Shown: positions 1-12,257, counted from the stretch's first letter. The stretch: 64,000 bases of DNA from Elephas maximus indicus (GCF_024166365.1 NC_064826.1:25692001-25756000); one strand, 5' to 3'. Numbers and translations are program-made. The notes: a model not told the origin generated them from the letters alone.

Positions 1-453
1 AAATACCACAAGTGGATGGCTTAAACAAAGAGAAGTTTATTCTCCCACAGTCCAGTAAGCTAGAAGTCCGAATTCAGGGAGCCGGCTCCAGGGGAAGGCC
101 TTCTCTCTCTGTCGGCTCTGGAGGAAGGTCCTTGTCATCAGTCTTCCCTTGGTCTGGGAGCATCCGAAGGCAGGAACCTCAGGTCCAAAGGACGTGCTCT
201 GCTCCTGGTGCTTTCTTAGTGGTATGAGGTCCCCAACTCTTTGCTTACTTCCCTGTGCAGGCCACATCCCAGGGAATCTCCTTTTACATTGGATCAGGGA
301 TGCGACCTGGTAAGGATGTTACAATCCCTCCCCAATCCTCTTTAACATAAAATTACAATCACAAAATGAAGGACAGCCACAAAATACTGGGAATCATAGC
401 CTAAACCAAGTTAATACACACATTTTTGGGGGGATGTAATTCAATCCATGACA
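1..453 (-). mobile_element. MaLR/ERVL-type solo LTR, cut by window edge
   Basis: Read on the minus strand it begins TGTCATGGATTGAATTAC at 453 and runs through an AATAAA-like stretch toward the window start, where its terminal CA end is lost. The same family occurs at 4397-4905, 21729-22289, 49560-50648 and 53554-54052. The TG start, the C-rich leader and the late polyadenylation signal are MaLR-like. The family name is from memory of MLT1/MST consensus structure. No internal retroviral gene is attached. Confidence 0.75.
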
Positions 454-783
454 TTCAAGATACCAAATTTTTAAATAAAAATATATTCTGTCCTCCTACG
501 TGACAAACTGAATAACAAAGTAAAAATAAAAGAAAGAAAGAAAATGTAAGCCTATGTTTTTTTATGACTGAAAGTTGGCAAAATATCACAGATAAATGAG
601 TTTAAGTTTTATTGCACATATCCAGGTGTTTTGCTGAGAGGCTAAGGTATATTTGGATATACATAAATACATATGCAAGTAATAAATATTTATTCTATAA
701 AGCATCTTCACATTTTCATTTCAGCAAAATTGCTCATTTTGTTGTTACCATCAAAATGTTCACTTGATTTGTGTTTTATCAAT
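454..783. other. AT-rich intergenic sequence, nothing recognised
   Basis: No gene and no repeat that I recognise. The last 11 bases are the left target-site copy of the next SINE. Confidence 0.6.
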
Positions 784-945
784 CCAGAGAGATCCAGTGC
801 CGTCAAGTCGATTCTGACTCATAGCGACCCTATAGGACAGAGTAGAACTGCCCCATAGAGTTTCCAAGGAGAGCCTGGTGGATTCGAACTGCCAACCCTT
901 TGGTTAGCAGCTGTAGCACTTAACCATTAGGCCACCAGGGTTTCC
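784..945 (-). mobile_element. AfroSINE, internally deleted subtype
   Basis: A minus-strand SINE flanked by the direct repeat gttttatcaat (773-783 and 946-956), an exact 11-bp target-site duplication. Its 5' end has the tRNA-like promoter, and its 3' part carries the ctatgagtc segment shared with RTE LINEs. It lacks the roughly 45-bp middle block seen in longer copies such as 28138-28349. Confidence 0.92.
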
Positions 946-956
946 GTTTTATCAAT

Positions 957-1708
957 AGTAATGCTAAATTAGACAGCCATTCTTGAGTCACTGCAGTTCT
1001 TAGATAATATGTCTGCATATTTCAACTAGGAGAAACTTTGCTCTTATGAGGCTGTGGCAACAGGAAGCATAAATAACTCAGAAATGAACCAAAAATTTTA
1101 CGTATAATAATTAAGCATTTAATGGGATCCCATATGGAAATTACCTTTCCACAGAAAATATACAACGGAATCGACTCTACGGCAGTGGGTATATTTTGCA
1201 TATTCTGTGCTAATTTGTGAATACTTCTGGAACCGCAATTGGAACATTTGAAGAGAAACAAGAAAATATTCTTCCTGCATTATTAGAAATGATATTAGAT
1301 ATTTTATTGTGCAAGAATCTATTTTACTCATGCCATGTAAGTGGAAGTGTCTGACAGGTAAATTAGTCATTCCTCCTACCTAACAGCTTCTATTGCTGAA
1401 ACATGAAAACTGAAACACACTGGTCTTTCAACTAGTTGTTTTGTCTTAAAAAGCAGATAATTTTACTGAGTAGGCTAAATCAACTATTTCTTAATGTTAA
1501 GAAAATTTCCTGATTGTAACGATTACCAGGTCAAAAGGAGTGGACAGTTTTATAGCTCATATTTCATGTTGCTCTGCTGAAAGAGGTGAGCCAATTTGCA
1601 GTGATGACAGGGAGGGAATCTATGAATAATTATTAACAGGTTGATTGAAACAAAAAGTTTCCTGGTTGAATATTTTCTTCACTTTTTTCACGTCCTATGA
1701 CACTGATA
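957..1708. other. Intergenic sequence, nothing recognised
   Basis: Only short chance ORFs on both strands, none with a recognisable product. No repeat identified. Confidence 0.55.
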
Positions 1709-1874
1709 CCCTGGTGGTGCAGTGGTTAAGACCTACAACTGCTAACCAAAAGGTCAACAGTTTGAATCCACCAGCCACTCCTTGGAATCCCTATAGGGCA
1801 GTTCTACTCTGTGCTATAGGGTTGCTATGAGTTGGAATCGACTCAGTAGCAATGGGTTTGGTTTTTTGGTTTTT
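1709..1874 (+). mobile_element. AfroSINE, internally deleted subtype
   Basis: Begins ccctggtggtgcagtggtta (A-box region), continues with a B-box-like agtttgaatcc, and ends in the SINE tail gggtttggttttttggtttt. It is flanked by short imperfect repeats (ctgatacc / ttgatatcc). Confidence 0.9.
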
Positions 1875-2585
1875 GATATCCTTAAAAGTGGTCTTCAAAA
1901 AGTGTTTGTACTATCCGCTGATTCAAGTAAGTTTTAAAAGCCTGTTTAAATGACATGATATTGTGAGCCCCTAAATTTAGAGACTGCCTTATTGGTCTTT
2001 GAAACTCTTAGTGGCATAGTACCTAGCACATTTTAGGTAGTTAGTTTGTTGAATTAAATAGAAAGTCAAACAAAGAGAAAGTGAAAATAAAACAGATAAA
2101 AAAGCAATATTTTTTTTCTGGACTATTAGGAAGTTAAGAATTTCAGTCCAATCCAAGAAGTTAATTTTGTCAAGTCATTAAAACCCTTCAACCAGTGGTT
2201 CAATATCATGTAAACAAAACAACTGATTGAATATCATCTTTTTTTTTTTTCCTTACTTTCAAACAGTTTCTTGGACACAGTTTCCAAAACAAATCCAGCT
2301 CTTTCGTTCGATTACTTTATTAAAATTTAATAAGCATCATAAAAGCACAAAAAGCAATTGCTGTTTTGTTCTTAAAAATTAGCTAATAGAATATTTAATA
2401 GAAAAGAATTACACTCACACTTCAAAGAAGCCCTGTGAATCAGATTGAGACTTATCAAAAAGTTTAAAAATCTAATGTAAGGGTGAGGTATGGGAGAGCA
2501 GAAAGCAACTGGGCAGGATATATCAAAATTACTAACATAAAAAAAAAAGAAAGCATACATTCCCTTTATTCTAAAAATTCCTCAT
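1875..2585. other. Intergenic sequence with a possible L2 scrap
   Basis: About 1965-2060 resembles the L2 3' end (a stretch like tagcacattttaggtagtta followed by a TTTGTTGAAT motif). A poly-T run lies near 2240. Otherwise nothing recognised. Confidence 0.4.
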
Positions 2586-3258
2586 CATTGAGATTACTCT
2601 ACAGAAATACTTGGACATGCATGAAGTGACATATGGACAAAGTAATTTATTCAGCATTATTTGTAACTATAATGGAAACAACTTAAATATCCATCGATAA
2701 GCAACTGAGTAAATATTTTATAGTATACCCATACAATGGAACAGAATACCTTGCAGTCATTAAAGAAAAAAGAAATGTGTAGAGAAATAAAAGTGCAAAA
2801 TATGTGCTTCCATTTATGTAAGAGAAGAAAATAACACCTACGTGTGTGTGCTTACTTGTATATGCGTAAAATGTCTCTGGAAGGACACAGAAGAAACTTG
2901 ACCTTGCCTTTCTGTTGTAAGGAAACCTAGTGGCTAGGGGATAGAAGTGGAAGCAAGTCTCTTCTCCATATACTGTTTATTCTTTTGGATTTTAAGCCAT
3001 GTGACTACTTTGCCTAAAACTCATTGCTGTCGAGTCAATGCTGACTTATAGCATCCGTATAGGACAGAGTAGAGCTGCCCCATAGGGTTTCCGAAGCTGT
3101 AATCTTTAAGGAAGCAGACTGCCATATCTGTCTCCCATGGAGCGGCTGATGGGTTCGAACCACCAACTTTTCAGTTAGCAGCTGAGTACTTAACCACTGT
3201 GCCACCAGGGCTCCCCTATGTTGCCTAGTCAAAATAAATAAATACATTTTTTAAACAC
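2586..3258 (+). mobile_element. Old L1 (L1M-type) 3' end, split by a SINE
   Basis: Phrases typical of degraded L1 ORF2 and 3' UTR can be read: aacttaaatatccatcgata, atacaatggaacagaatacc, and later a stretch about glutted 'seen gttacc' type 3' UTR. The element resumes after the SINE at 3018-3216 and ends in an A-rich tail near 3240. There is no open reading frame. Confidence 0.65.
3018..3216 (-). mobile_element. AfroSINE, full-length subtype
   Basis: A minus-strand copy that includes the middle block encoding gcagactgccatatctg on the plus strand, absent from the deleted subtype. Short flanking repeats ttgcctaa / ttgcctag mark the insertion into the older L1 fragment. Confidence 0.9.
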
Positions 3259-3449
3259 AGAAAAATAAAACCAGGTGAGAAAAAGTTTCTTCCTTTAGTC
3301 GTAATCTAGATTGAACTAATTTTCCCATACTTCTTTGCTTATTGATTCTCTGACTTGCCATCACTGTTGCCAACTTCTTAAAAATAAATCTCAAGGAAGA
3401 AAAGGGGAAAAAAGAGAGGACTATAAAATAGATGTAGGAACAAGAATTT

Positions 3450-6270
3450 TGCAAGACCAATGACTTCTTCATTGCAAATACCTTTTTTCAACAACATAAA
3501 CAGCAATTGTACGCATGGACCTCACTGGGTGGAATACACAGGAATCAAACTGACTGCATCTATGGAAGGGAATGATGGGAAAGATCAATATCATCAGTCA
3601 GAACATGGCCAGAGGCCAACTGTGGGAACAGACCCTCAATTGCTCATATGAAATTTAAAACTGAAGCTGAAGAAAATTAGAGGAAGTTCACAAGAGCCAA
3701 AGTATGAGTATATCCCATATGAATTTAGACACTATCTCAAGAATAGATTTGACCCGCTGAACACTAATGACCAAAGACCAGGTGAGTTGTGGAGTGACAT
3801 CAAGGACATGATACATGAAGAAAGCAAGAGGGCATTAAAAAGAATGAAAAGACCAAATTGTATGTCAGAAGAAACTCTGAAACATGCTCTTAAATGTAGA
3901 GTAGCTAAAGTGAATGAAAGAAATGGTGAAGTAAAAGAGATGAACAGAAGATTTCAAAAGACAGCTCGAGAAGGCCAAGTAAAATATTGTAATGAAATGT
4001 GCAAACATCTAAAGTTAGAAAACCAAAAGTGAAGAACATACTCGGCATTTCTCAAGCTGAAAGAACTGAAGAAAAAATTCAAGCCTTGAGTTGCAATATT
4101 GAAGAATTCTATGGGCAAAACACTGCATGACACAGGAAGCATCAAAAGCAGATGGAAGGAATACACAGAGTCACTGTACCAAAAAGAATTGGTCGACATT
4201 AAATCATTTTAGGAGGTAGCATATGATCAAGAACCAATGGTACTGAAGGAAGAAGTTCAAGCTGCACTGAAGAAATTGGGGAAAAACAAGGCTCCAGGAA
4301 TGGATGGAATACCAATTGAGATATTTCAACAAATGGATGCAGTGCTGGATGTACTCACTCTTCTGTGCCAAGAAATTTGGAAGGCAGCTTCCTGGCTGTC
4401 ACGGATTAAATTATGTCCCCCCAAAATATGTCCTCAATTTGGTTAGGCCATGATCTCAGTATTGTGTGGCTGTCCTCCATTTTGTGATTGTAATTTATGT
4501 TAAAGAGGATTCGAGTGGGATTGTAATATTCTTACTAAGGTCACATCCCTGATCCAATGTAAAGGGAGTTTCCCTGGGGTGTGGCCTGCACCACCTTTTA
4601 TCTTACAAAAAATAAAGGAAAGGGAAGCTAGCAGAGTAGGGGGACCTCATACAGCCAAGGAAGCAATGCTGAGAGAAGAGTGTGGCCTTTGGCCCTGGGG
4701 TTCCTGCATGAAGAAATTCCTAGTCCAGGGAAAGATCGGTGGAAGGACCTTCCTCCAGAGCCGACAAAGAGAGAAAGACTTCCCTTGGAGCTGATGCCCT
4801 GAATTCAGACTTCTAGCCTACTAGACTGTGAGAGAATAAACTCCTCTTTGCTAAAGCCATCCATTTGTGGTATTTCTGTCATAGCTGCACTAGATTACCA
4901 AGACACTGGCCAACCAACTGGGAGAGATCCATATTTATGCCTATCCCAAAGAAAGCTGATCCAACCAAATGCAGAAATTATCAAACAATATCATTAATAT
5001 CACACACAAGTAAAATTTTGCTGAAGATCATTCAAAAGCAGCTGTGCAGTATACTGACTGGGAACTGCCAGAATTTCAAGCTGGATTCAGAAGAGGACAT
5101 GGAATAAGGTATATCACTGCTGATGTCAGATGGATCCTGGCTGAAAGCAGAGAATACCACAAAGATGTTTACTTGTGTTTTATTGACTATGCAAAGGCAT
5201 TCAACTCTGTGGATCATAACAAATTATGGATAACATTCTGAAGGATGGGAATCCCAGAACACTTAATTGTGTTCATGATGAACCTGTACATAGATCAAGA
5301 GGCAGTCATTAGAACAGAACAAGGGAATGCTTAGTGGTTTAAAATCAGGATAGCTGTGCATCAGGGTTGTACCCTTTCACCATAATTATTCAATCTGTAT
5401 GCTGAGCAAATAATCCAAGAAGCTGGACCATATGAAGCAGACTGCATCATCAGGACTGGAGGAAGACTCATTAATAACCTGCATTATGCAGATGACACAA
5501 GCTTGCTTTCTGAAAGTGAAGAGGACTTGAAGGACTTACTAATGAAGATCAAAGACTACAGCCTTCAGTATGGATTACATCTCAAGATAAAGAAAACAAA
5601 AATCCTCACGACTGGACCAAGAAGTAACATTATGATAAAATGAGAAAAGATTGAAGTTGTTGCAGATTTCATTTTTCTTGGGTTTCACAGTCAATACCTA
5701 TGGAAGCAGCAGCTGAGAAATCAAAAGACACATCACATTGGACAAATCTGCCGCACAAGACCTCCTTAAAGTATTCAAAAGCAAAGATGTCACTTTAAGG
5801 ACTAAGGTGCACCTGGCCCAAGCCATGGTGTTTTCAATCACCTCATATGCATGTGAAAGCTGGACACTGAATAAGGAAGACCAAAGAAGAATTGACTCCT
5901 TTGAGTTGTGTGATTTTGGCAAAGAATATTGAATATACTGTGGACTGCCAAAAGAACAAACAGATCTATCTTGGAAGAAGTACAACCAGAATGCTCCTCA
6001 GAAGCAAGGATGGTGAGAATTTGTCTCACATACTTTGAACATGTTATCAGGAAGAACCAGTCCCTGGACAAGGACATCATCCTTGGCAAAGGAGACAGTC
6101 AGCAAAAAAGAGGAAAACCCTCAATGAGATGGACTGACACAGTGGCTGCAACAATGGGCTCAAGCATAACAATGATCACAAGGGTGGTGCAGGACTGGGC
6201 AGTGTTTTGTTCTGTTGTACATAGGGTCGCCATAACTTGAAACTGATTCAATGGCACCTAACAGCAACAT
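3450..6270 (+). mobile_element. RTE (BovB-like) LINE, degraded, interrupted by an LTR
   Basis: A 5'-truncated RTE copy starting in the C-terminal part of the APE-type endonuclease region and reaching the 3' tail (gcacctaacagcaaca). Readable RT pieces, in order: KNKAPGMDG, PIPKKADPTKCRNY, EFQAGFRRGHG, CFIDYAKAFNSVDHNKLW and the catalytic YADDT box, then the C-terminal SYACESWTLNKEDQRRID. Stops and frameshifts break it throughout, so it encodes no active protein. A MaLR-type LTR occupies 4397-4905. Confidence 0.92.
4397..4905 (+). mobile_element. MaLR/ERVL-type solo LTR inside the RTE
   Basis: A 509-bp element beginning TGTCACGG and ending AAGACA, with AATAAA about 70 bp before its end. It is flanked by ctggc at 4392-4396 and again at 4906-4910, a 5-bp target-site duplication as expected for ERVL-type integration. 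The RTE copy at 51.1-53.4 kb lacks it and shows the empty site. No internal viral genes are present, so it is a solo LTR. Confidence 0.88.
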
Positions 6271-6780
6271 AGAGAAAAAACAGATGAAAGAGGAAGAGAA
6301 GAAGGTGATGATAAAGAGAATGAGGAAGTGGAGAAGATGAGGAGAAGGGAGAAGAAGAAAAATGAAACAAAACAATAAAGATAGCTTTATACAGAGAGAA
6401 ATTCCTTGTGATTCTTCTAGCCAAGGTTTTGACAAAGGTACAGTAGCTTCAATATCCATCCCACTTATCTCATCAATGTTCCTCCAGCTTACAATTTTCA
6501 TCTGAAACTCCTGTTTTATTTGGAAACAGTTTGAGAGGATACCTATGATATGTCAGTGACAGAAGTCACTTATCTTCAATTCTGAGAAACAATCAGAAAA
6601 CAAACACACATGTGTACAGGCCCTGTCTTGCTCCATTCATCCTCTACATGCTTACACACAACTATGCTTGGTTTACATAATGGACTCAAGTTAAGAAAGT
6701 GATAGAAACAGTACCTATTTGTTTCTGTTTTGTCAGTCAGTTGGTGGGTTTCTATTTCATAAATAGGTTGTATAGTGTTG
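6271..6780. other. Purine-rich run then unrecognised sequence
   Basis: About 6275-6375 is strongly purine-rich (repeated GAAGA/GATGA units), directly downstream of the RTE tail. The remainder has no gene or repeat I can name. Confidence 0.5.
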
Positions 6781-6784
6781 AGTT

Positions 6785-6868
6785 TTGGTCTGGGAGCCAG
6801 TTCAGGTTCTGACCCTAACGTTACTTAGCCACACCAAACCCAAACTGTCGAGTTGACTCCAACTCATT
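6785..6868. repeat. MIR fragment followed by an AfroSINE tail scrap
   Basis: 6785-6831 reads like the core of a plus-strand MIR (ctgggagccagttcaggttc). 6832-6868 is only the 3' end of a minus-strand AfroSINE (accaaacccaaactgtcgag), which is a small remnant. Confidence 0.5.
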
Positions 6869-6869
6869 C

Positions 6870-7390
6870 TTCAAGACTCTGGTGATATACAAATGAATAA
6901 AACAGAGCGTGTGTTCTTGAAGCGTTCATCCTCTAGCAAAAGGGAGAGATCTGTATAAAAGGTAAAACCTGTGAAAGCCAGAACTTGGGTAAGGCAGAAA
7001 CCTGTCAGAGAAGTAAAACTCAAATATTTTCCACTAATAAAGAGTGATAGAAAAGTGATAAGACTGTGTCTTGTCAAAGGCAAAAAACTTTGAGACCCAG
7101 AAAAACAAGGCAGTCCCATCCAGTTCCGGCTCTCACAGGTTTCAGTGCAGTGAACTGGCATCACGTTGGCACACCTGAAGAGCTGAAAAGTGAGAGCACA
7201 GTTCTGATGTGTTGGGAGACAAGAGCTGATAGTAGAGAGGACAGGCTTTATGAAGGAAGCAATACTTGATCTGTGCTTGGAAGGATTAGCAGATTTCTTT
7301 TCCCAGGTAAAAAAAAAAAATTTTTTTTTTTTTTTTTGTAGGGAAGGATTAAAGGACATCTCAGGCAGAGTTGTGTGACCACAAGTCACT
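6870..7390 (-). mobile_element. L2-like LINE fragment
   Basis: Motifs resembling the reverse complement of the L2 3' region: gatatacaaatgaataaaac near the start and aggctttatgaaggaagcaa further on. It is highly diverged. The 172-aa minus-strand ORF here is a chance reading frame. An A12/T17 homopolymer junction lies at 7309-7337. Confidence 0.4.
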
Positions 7391-7523
7391 TAAAGAGCTG
7401 CAGTGAGATAGATGATAGCATGTGTGAAACTCCCAGCCTACTAATGGTAACTATATTCCTTTGGTCCCCACCGGAGAAATAGTAATAAAATGAAAGCAAG
7501 AGAGAGGGAGGCTATTATTAGCA

Positions 7524-7609
7524 AAAAAAAAAAAAAGGTAAATTTATCTACAAAGCAGGACTGACTTACCAAAAAAAAAAAAAGGTAAATTTATCTACAA
7601 AGCAGGACT
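7524..7609. repeat. Tandem duplication of a 38-bp unit
   Basis: Two copies of an A-run followed by ggtaaatttatctacaaagc and aggact, at about 7524-7562 and 7571-7609. They appear identical apart from A-run length and are separated by gacttacc. Confidence 0.85.
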
Positions 7610-8923
7610 TTATTATTTGAAAATTCACAACAGAGCACAACTCTAGTATTTGAAAACACTTCCACCAAGCAATCTCTAAGATAGCTCCACTCCTGGCATA
7701 TTCAGATTCAGATGAGAGAAGAATGTTTTGTTTTGAATCACTACAATATCCTGCCCCCTCCCTTCTCCAATTCTTCATGTTTCCTACAGATGCAAGATAA
7801 ATGATGGCAAGAACCTCACTCAGGTAAGACAGGAAGGCCACAGCGCCTACTCTGTGACCTTAGACCTGTAACAAGTGCTGAGAGTTTAGCAGGTCAATGA
7901 GTCCCCACAATCTCCACAACTGAAGTTGGGCACTAAGGCTCCACACAGGTCCCGGGGCCCAGACACATCCGCAAGAAGGAAAGATGCTTTGTCTTACATG
8001 GAGCTGTGTTCACTTACCACAAGCTCCTGGCCAGGTTGATCTGTTGTTTCAATCTTGGTGGCAATAAAGTCAAGGAATGATCTTTATACAAGGCACTTAG
8101 CTTCAGCAGAGGGACATGGACCCCTGGCCAGGGACTCCTCCGAACCAGATCCAGCCTGCTTACATCTCCAAAAGAGATGGAGGGAGAGAATGTAAACAAC
8201 TCCATAAAGCACGTTTCCATGCTAGCAGGATGACTCAGCGGTTATACCAATAACTCAATGATTCATTCATAATTTAGATGAGGAGTGAATCAAGGAGGAG
8301 ATGTTTGGGGTACAGTGTGGAATCCTAGCAGTGCTAAGCCCCGCTGGAGTTATTTCAGTGTCGTTCTTTTCCCATGGTCTCAAAGATGGATTTTTTTTTT
8401 TAAACATCAATTAGTAGGAGGTGCAGATGACAGTGTAGTAATATATCACTTTTTATGCAATGTCCTTTTTATGAAGTAATGTCCTTATTTTCTTTGTTTC
8501 TGGAGAATGTATTACATTCTCAGAACAACTGAAACCTAGATGAGTTATCTGAGACTCTTTGGTGCCGTTTTAGCACCAGTGTACCACTTCCTCCGTATAC
8601 CTACAGCTGTTCTCCAGATCAACCTCATCAACTTCCTGAGGAAATGTACTTGGACATGATGTTGACATAGCCCTTCTGGAATTCTATAATACAGAATAAC
8701 ATGACATATCACATCAAATAAGCAGCAGCTGAAAACAGCCCTATAAAATTGGAGCCAAGGCAACTAGAAATTATCCTGTATTTTTCCATACTCCCACTCA
8801 CCAGACTCATAGTCTCAAATATTCAAGTCCAAAAAGGCCTGTTCTAGAAGAAATTGTATCAAGATATATATTTACACATTCATATATAACACACATAATT
8901 TTACAGTATCTATCACATAACCA
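7610..8923. other. Intergenic sequence, nothing recognised
   Basis: No gene. The short ORFs on both strands lack recognisable domains and no known repeat is visible. Confidence 0.55.
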
Positions 8924-9115
8924 AATCCCTAGGTGGTGTAAACAGTTAATGTGCTCAGCTGCTCAGTGAAAGGTTGGAGGTTTGAGTCCATCCAGAGGTG
9001 CCTCGGAAGAAAGTCTTGGCAGTCTGCTTCCAAAAAATCAGTCATTGAATACCCTGTGGAGTGTGGTTCTACTCTGACACGCAGGGGTTATCATGAGTCG
9101 GAATCAACTCAATGA
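8924..9115 (+). mobile_element. Diverged AfroSINE, old subtype
   Basis: Shares the tRNA-like head (ccctaggtggtgtaaacagt) but has a distinct middle (gaggtgcctcggaagaaagt) and the body phrase gttctactctgacacgcagg. It ends near gtcggaatcaactcaatgag, followed by an A18 run at about 9147. It is more diverged than most copies here, which suggests greater age. Confidence 0.85.
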
Positions 9116-9429
9116 GTGTGTGTTAATGTAAGTGAATTTTACCAAAAAAAAAAAAAAAAAAGCCTATCAATTTAAACATCAACAACACTTTTAAATGTAT
9201 ATACCAGTGTCTGATGGAATTACATCTTACACTTCTCAAACAGTGATTAGTGGGTATCATTCAAATTTTTCTTGCTGATTTACGGTCTTCATTTAAGAAC
9301 ATATCTCATAGAATGTACATAGATCAGATCTGTCTTCTCTCTTAATCTGCTCTTCTTGCCTTCTTTCTAGTTTTTTGTTCCTAATTTCCTATTCACAGAA
9401 AAGCAGATAAGTTTTTTATGCTCAGGCTT

Positions 9430-9464
<35 letters not shown>
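9430..9464. repeat. (CA)n microsatellite
   Basis: About 17 uninterrupted CA dinucleotides, continuing into a short TA/CA mix. Confidence 0.97.
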
Positions 9465-9473
<9 letters not shown>

Positions 9474-10880
9474 TTTATGTCAAGAGTTAATAAGCTCAGA
9501 GTTAAAGAATCAGTAATTATTAAGGGCATAACTTCAGTGCAGAGATTTTGTGACAACTGTTTGGAGAACTTGGAAGCCTTCCCCACATAATTCCAGCCCA
9601 GGGCCCTATTCCAAAGAGGTTAGGTTATTGGCAAGGTGTTACTAAACTTTATACTAAATGGAAAAGCCTCTACTCTTCAAACTTTTTTGGCACAACTTCA
9701 AAATAAAACAAAAAGCAAATGGTACTTCTTTCTGAATCCAGGAAGGCTTCCTTCCCAACCTACCAATCAAGGATGTCTTAAATTAAAATATAACATCAAG
9801 CGCCAAAGGTTAAACTGTAATTTTTCTGTCTCCACAGTGTATAAAAAAGATGTTACAATATAGCAGTTGAAAATACTGGTCTTTTATTCAATAGGATTAA
9901 ATTTAGGAATTATTAACAAGGCCTCATTTCTTCTATCTATAGATTTAAGAGCAAAAGGTATTTTTGGTATTAACATTTCCAAGAATAATTCTGATATAAT
10001 CTGAATGTTGAATGATATTTGAATAACCTGATTTGAATATATTTGAACAATCTGATTTTTAAGGTAAACACAATAAGCATCAGTGTCAGTAATCATTTTT
10101 AGGTTTTCTTATATGATTCCATATGGGAGTCAGAAGTAGTATTTGCCTATTTATGCTAAAGCATGTTCCTAAATTATATTCCCTACTCTAGCACAAAAAA
10201 TATAGTGACAATATTTAATAAGCAGTTGAACATCTAAATCTTTATCTGAAACAAACATTAAAAACCTGAACTATTTCTCTCCATTTTAATTTCATCTAAC
10301 TCTCTATGAAGCAATGGTGGCTTTAAAATAGTCATTAATCCAGCTCACAGATCCAGTGCCAAAGATTTGAGTATCCTACTTCTGAGAATTGTAAACATCG
10401 TGACACTGTTTTGTATTTCTTCAGGTCTATCTGAAAGGATGTTCTCAGCAATAGACTAAACCTTGTCTTGCTGCACAAATAGGTGACCATATGTTTCAGT
10501 TCATGCAGAGCCCTCGTTTGTGCCAGTTAATCATGTGTGATTTTAATAGCAACTCCAGTTTACTCAAAATGCCCCAGATTATGTGATGAATTGTATACTC
10601 ACCCTATTTATTAGGTTAATTCAGAGACAATGAAATAAAAGTTGAAATTGGGAAGGGCTGGTAAGAGAATGAAGAAATTGAAATGGTTTTGCTTCTTCAA
10701 TCTCCACTCCAGGATGTTGGTTTCGTAGGAGGGCAGGGCAGGGGGTTAAGAAAGTGAAGAGAAGGACAATAAGGCAAATCCTGAACATCTGACCTGCTGC
10801 TCATGTAAAGAGAAGGAACGTCAGTCTGGAGGGACTGCATCATCTCTTGACCTGTCTCATGCTCCCTTTTAATCTGGCGG
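9465..10880. other. Intergenic sequence, nothing recognised
   Basis: No gene and no repeat that I can name with support. Confidence 0.5.
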
Positions 10881-10889
10881 CTTAGTAAT

Positions 10890-12058
10890 GTTATCATTGT
10901 TGTTAGGTGCCGTCGAGTCAGTTCCGACTCATAGGACCCTATGCACAATGGAAGGAAACACTGCCCGGTCCTGCGCCATCCTTACAATCGTTGATATGCT
11001 TGCGCTCATTGTTACAGCCACTGTGTCAATCCACTTCGTTAAGGGTCTTCCTTTTTTCCTCTGATCCTGTGTTCTGCCAAGCATGATGTCCTTCTCCAGG
11101 GACTGGTCCCTCCTGACAACATGTCCAAAGTATGTAAGATGCAGTCTCGCCACCCTTGCCTCTAAGGAGCGTTCTGGCTGTACTTCTTCCAAGACAGATT
11201 TGTTCGTTCTTTTGGCAGTCCTTGGTATATTCAATATTCTTCACCAACACCACAATTCAAAGGCATCAGTTCTTCTTCAGTCTTCCTTATTCATTGTCCA
11301 GCTTTCACATGCATATGATGTGATTGAAAACACCATGGCTTGGGTCAGGCACACCTTAGTCTTCAGGGTGACATCTTTGCTCTTCAACACTTTAAAGAGG
11401 TCCTTTGCAGCAGATTTACCCAATGCAATGAGCCTTTTGATTTCTTGACTGCTGCTTCCATGGCTGTTGATTGTGGATCCAAGTAAAATGAAATCCTTGA
11501 CAACTTCAATCTTTTCTCCGTTTATCACGATGTTGCTCATTGGTCCAGTTGTGAGGATTTTTGTTTTCTTTATGTTGAGGTGCAATCCATACTGAAGGCT
11601 GTGGTCTTTGATCTTCATCAGTAAGTGCTTCAAGTCCTCTTCACTTTCAGCAAGCAAGGTTGTGTCATCTGCATAACGCAGGTTGTTAATGAGTCTTCCT
11701 CCAAACCTCCTGCCCTGTTCTTCTTCATATAGTCCAGCTTCTCGGATTATCTGCTCAGCATACACATTGAATAGGTATGGTGAAAGAATACAACCCTGAC
11801 ACACACCTTTCCTGACTTGAAACCAATCAGTATTCCCTTGTTCTGTCCAAACAACCGCCTCTTGATCTATGTACAGGTTCCTCATGAGCACAATTAAGTG
11901 TTCTGGAATTCCCATTCTTCACAATGTTATCCATAGTTTGTTACGATCCACACAGTCGAATGCCTTTGCATAGTCAATAAAACACAAGTAAACATTCTCT
12001 GCTTTCAGGCAGGATCCATCTGACATCAGCAATGATATCCCTGGTTCCACATCCTCTT
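10890..12058 (-). mobile_element. RTE (BovB-like) LINE, 5'-truncated, relatively young
   Basis: A minus-strand insertion flanked by cttagtaat at 10881-10889 and 12059-12067, an exact 9-bp target-site duplication. The minus strand keeps a 212-codon stretch (11277-11915) with RT fingers/palm motifs including RYADDTTLLAESEED and the C-terminal SYACESW. A second open stretch (10929-11234) covers the extreme C-terminus in another frame, so at least one frameshift separates them. Upstream of 11915 an in-frame TGA interrupts the join to AKAFDCVDRNKLW. It lacks the endonuclease and is inactive. Confidence 0.95.
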
Positions 12059-12257
12059 CTTAGTAATACATGGTGTATTTTCCAGCAATCAAAATAAGAG
12101 GTTACTTAGAACTGGATGAAATTGGGACCTACACTATGAGAATTTCTGGGATAAATTTTTGGAGCGATACTCCACATATGTCATTTTAGTCAGGGCCATT
12201 TCCCTTATCATAAGCCTTCTGTTAATACAAGAATGTATGAAAATTAAAAGATAAATT

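Noticed and set aside
6871..7389. A 172-codon minus-strand ORF
   Set aside because: It lies over an L2-like fragment and a homopolymer run (the FFFF stretch comes from an A/T run), and no domain is seen.
11277..11915. The 212-codon reverse-transcriptase frame as a host gene
   Set aside because: It is part of a 5'-truncated RTE insertion with a target duplication, not a domesticated gene; an in-frame stop lies just upstream.
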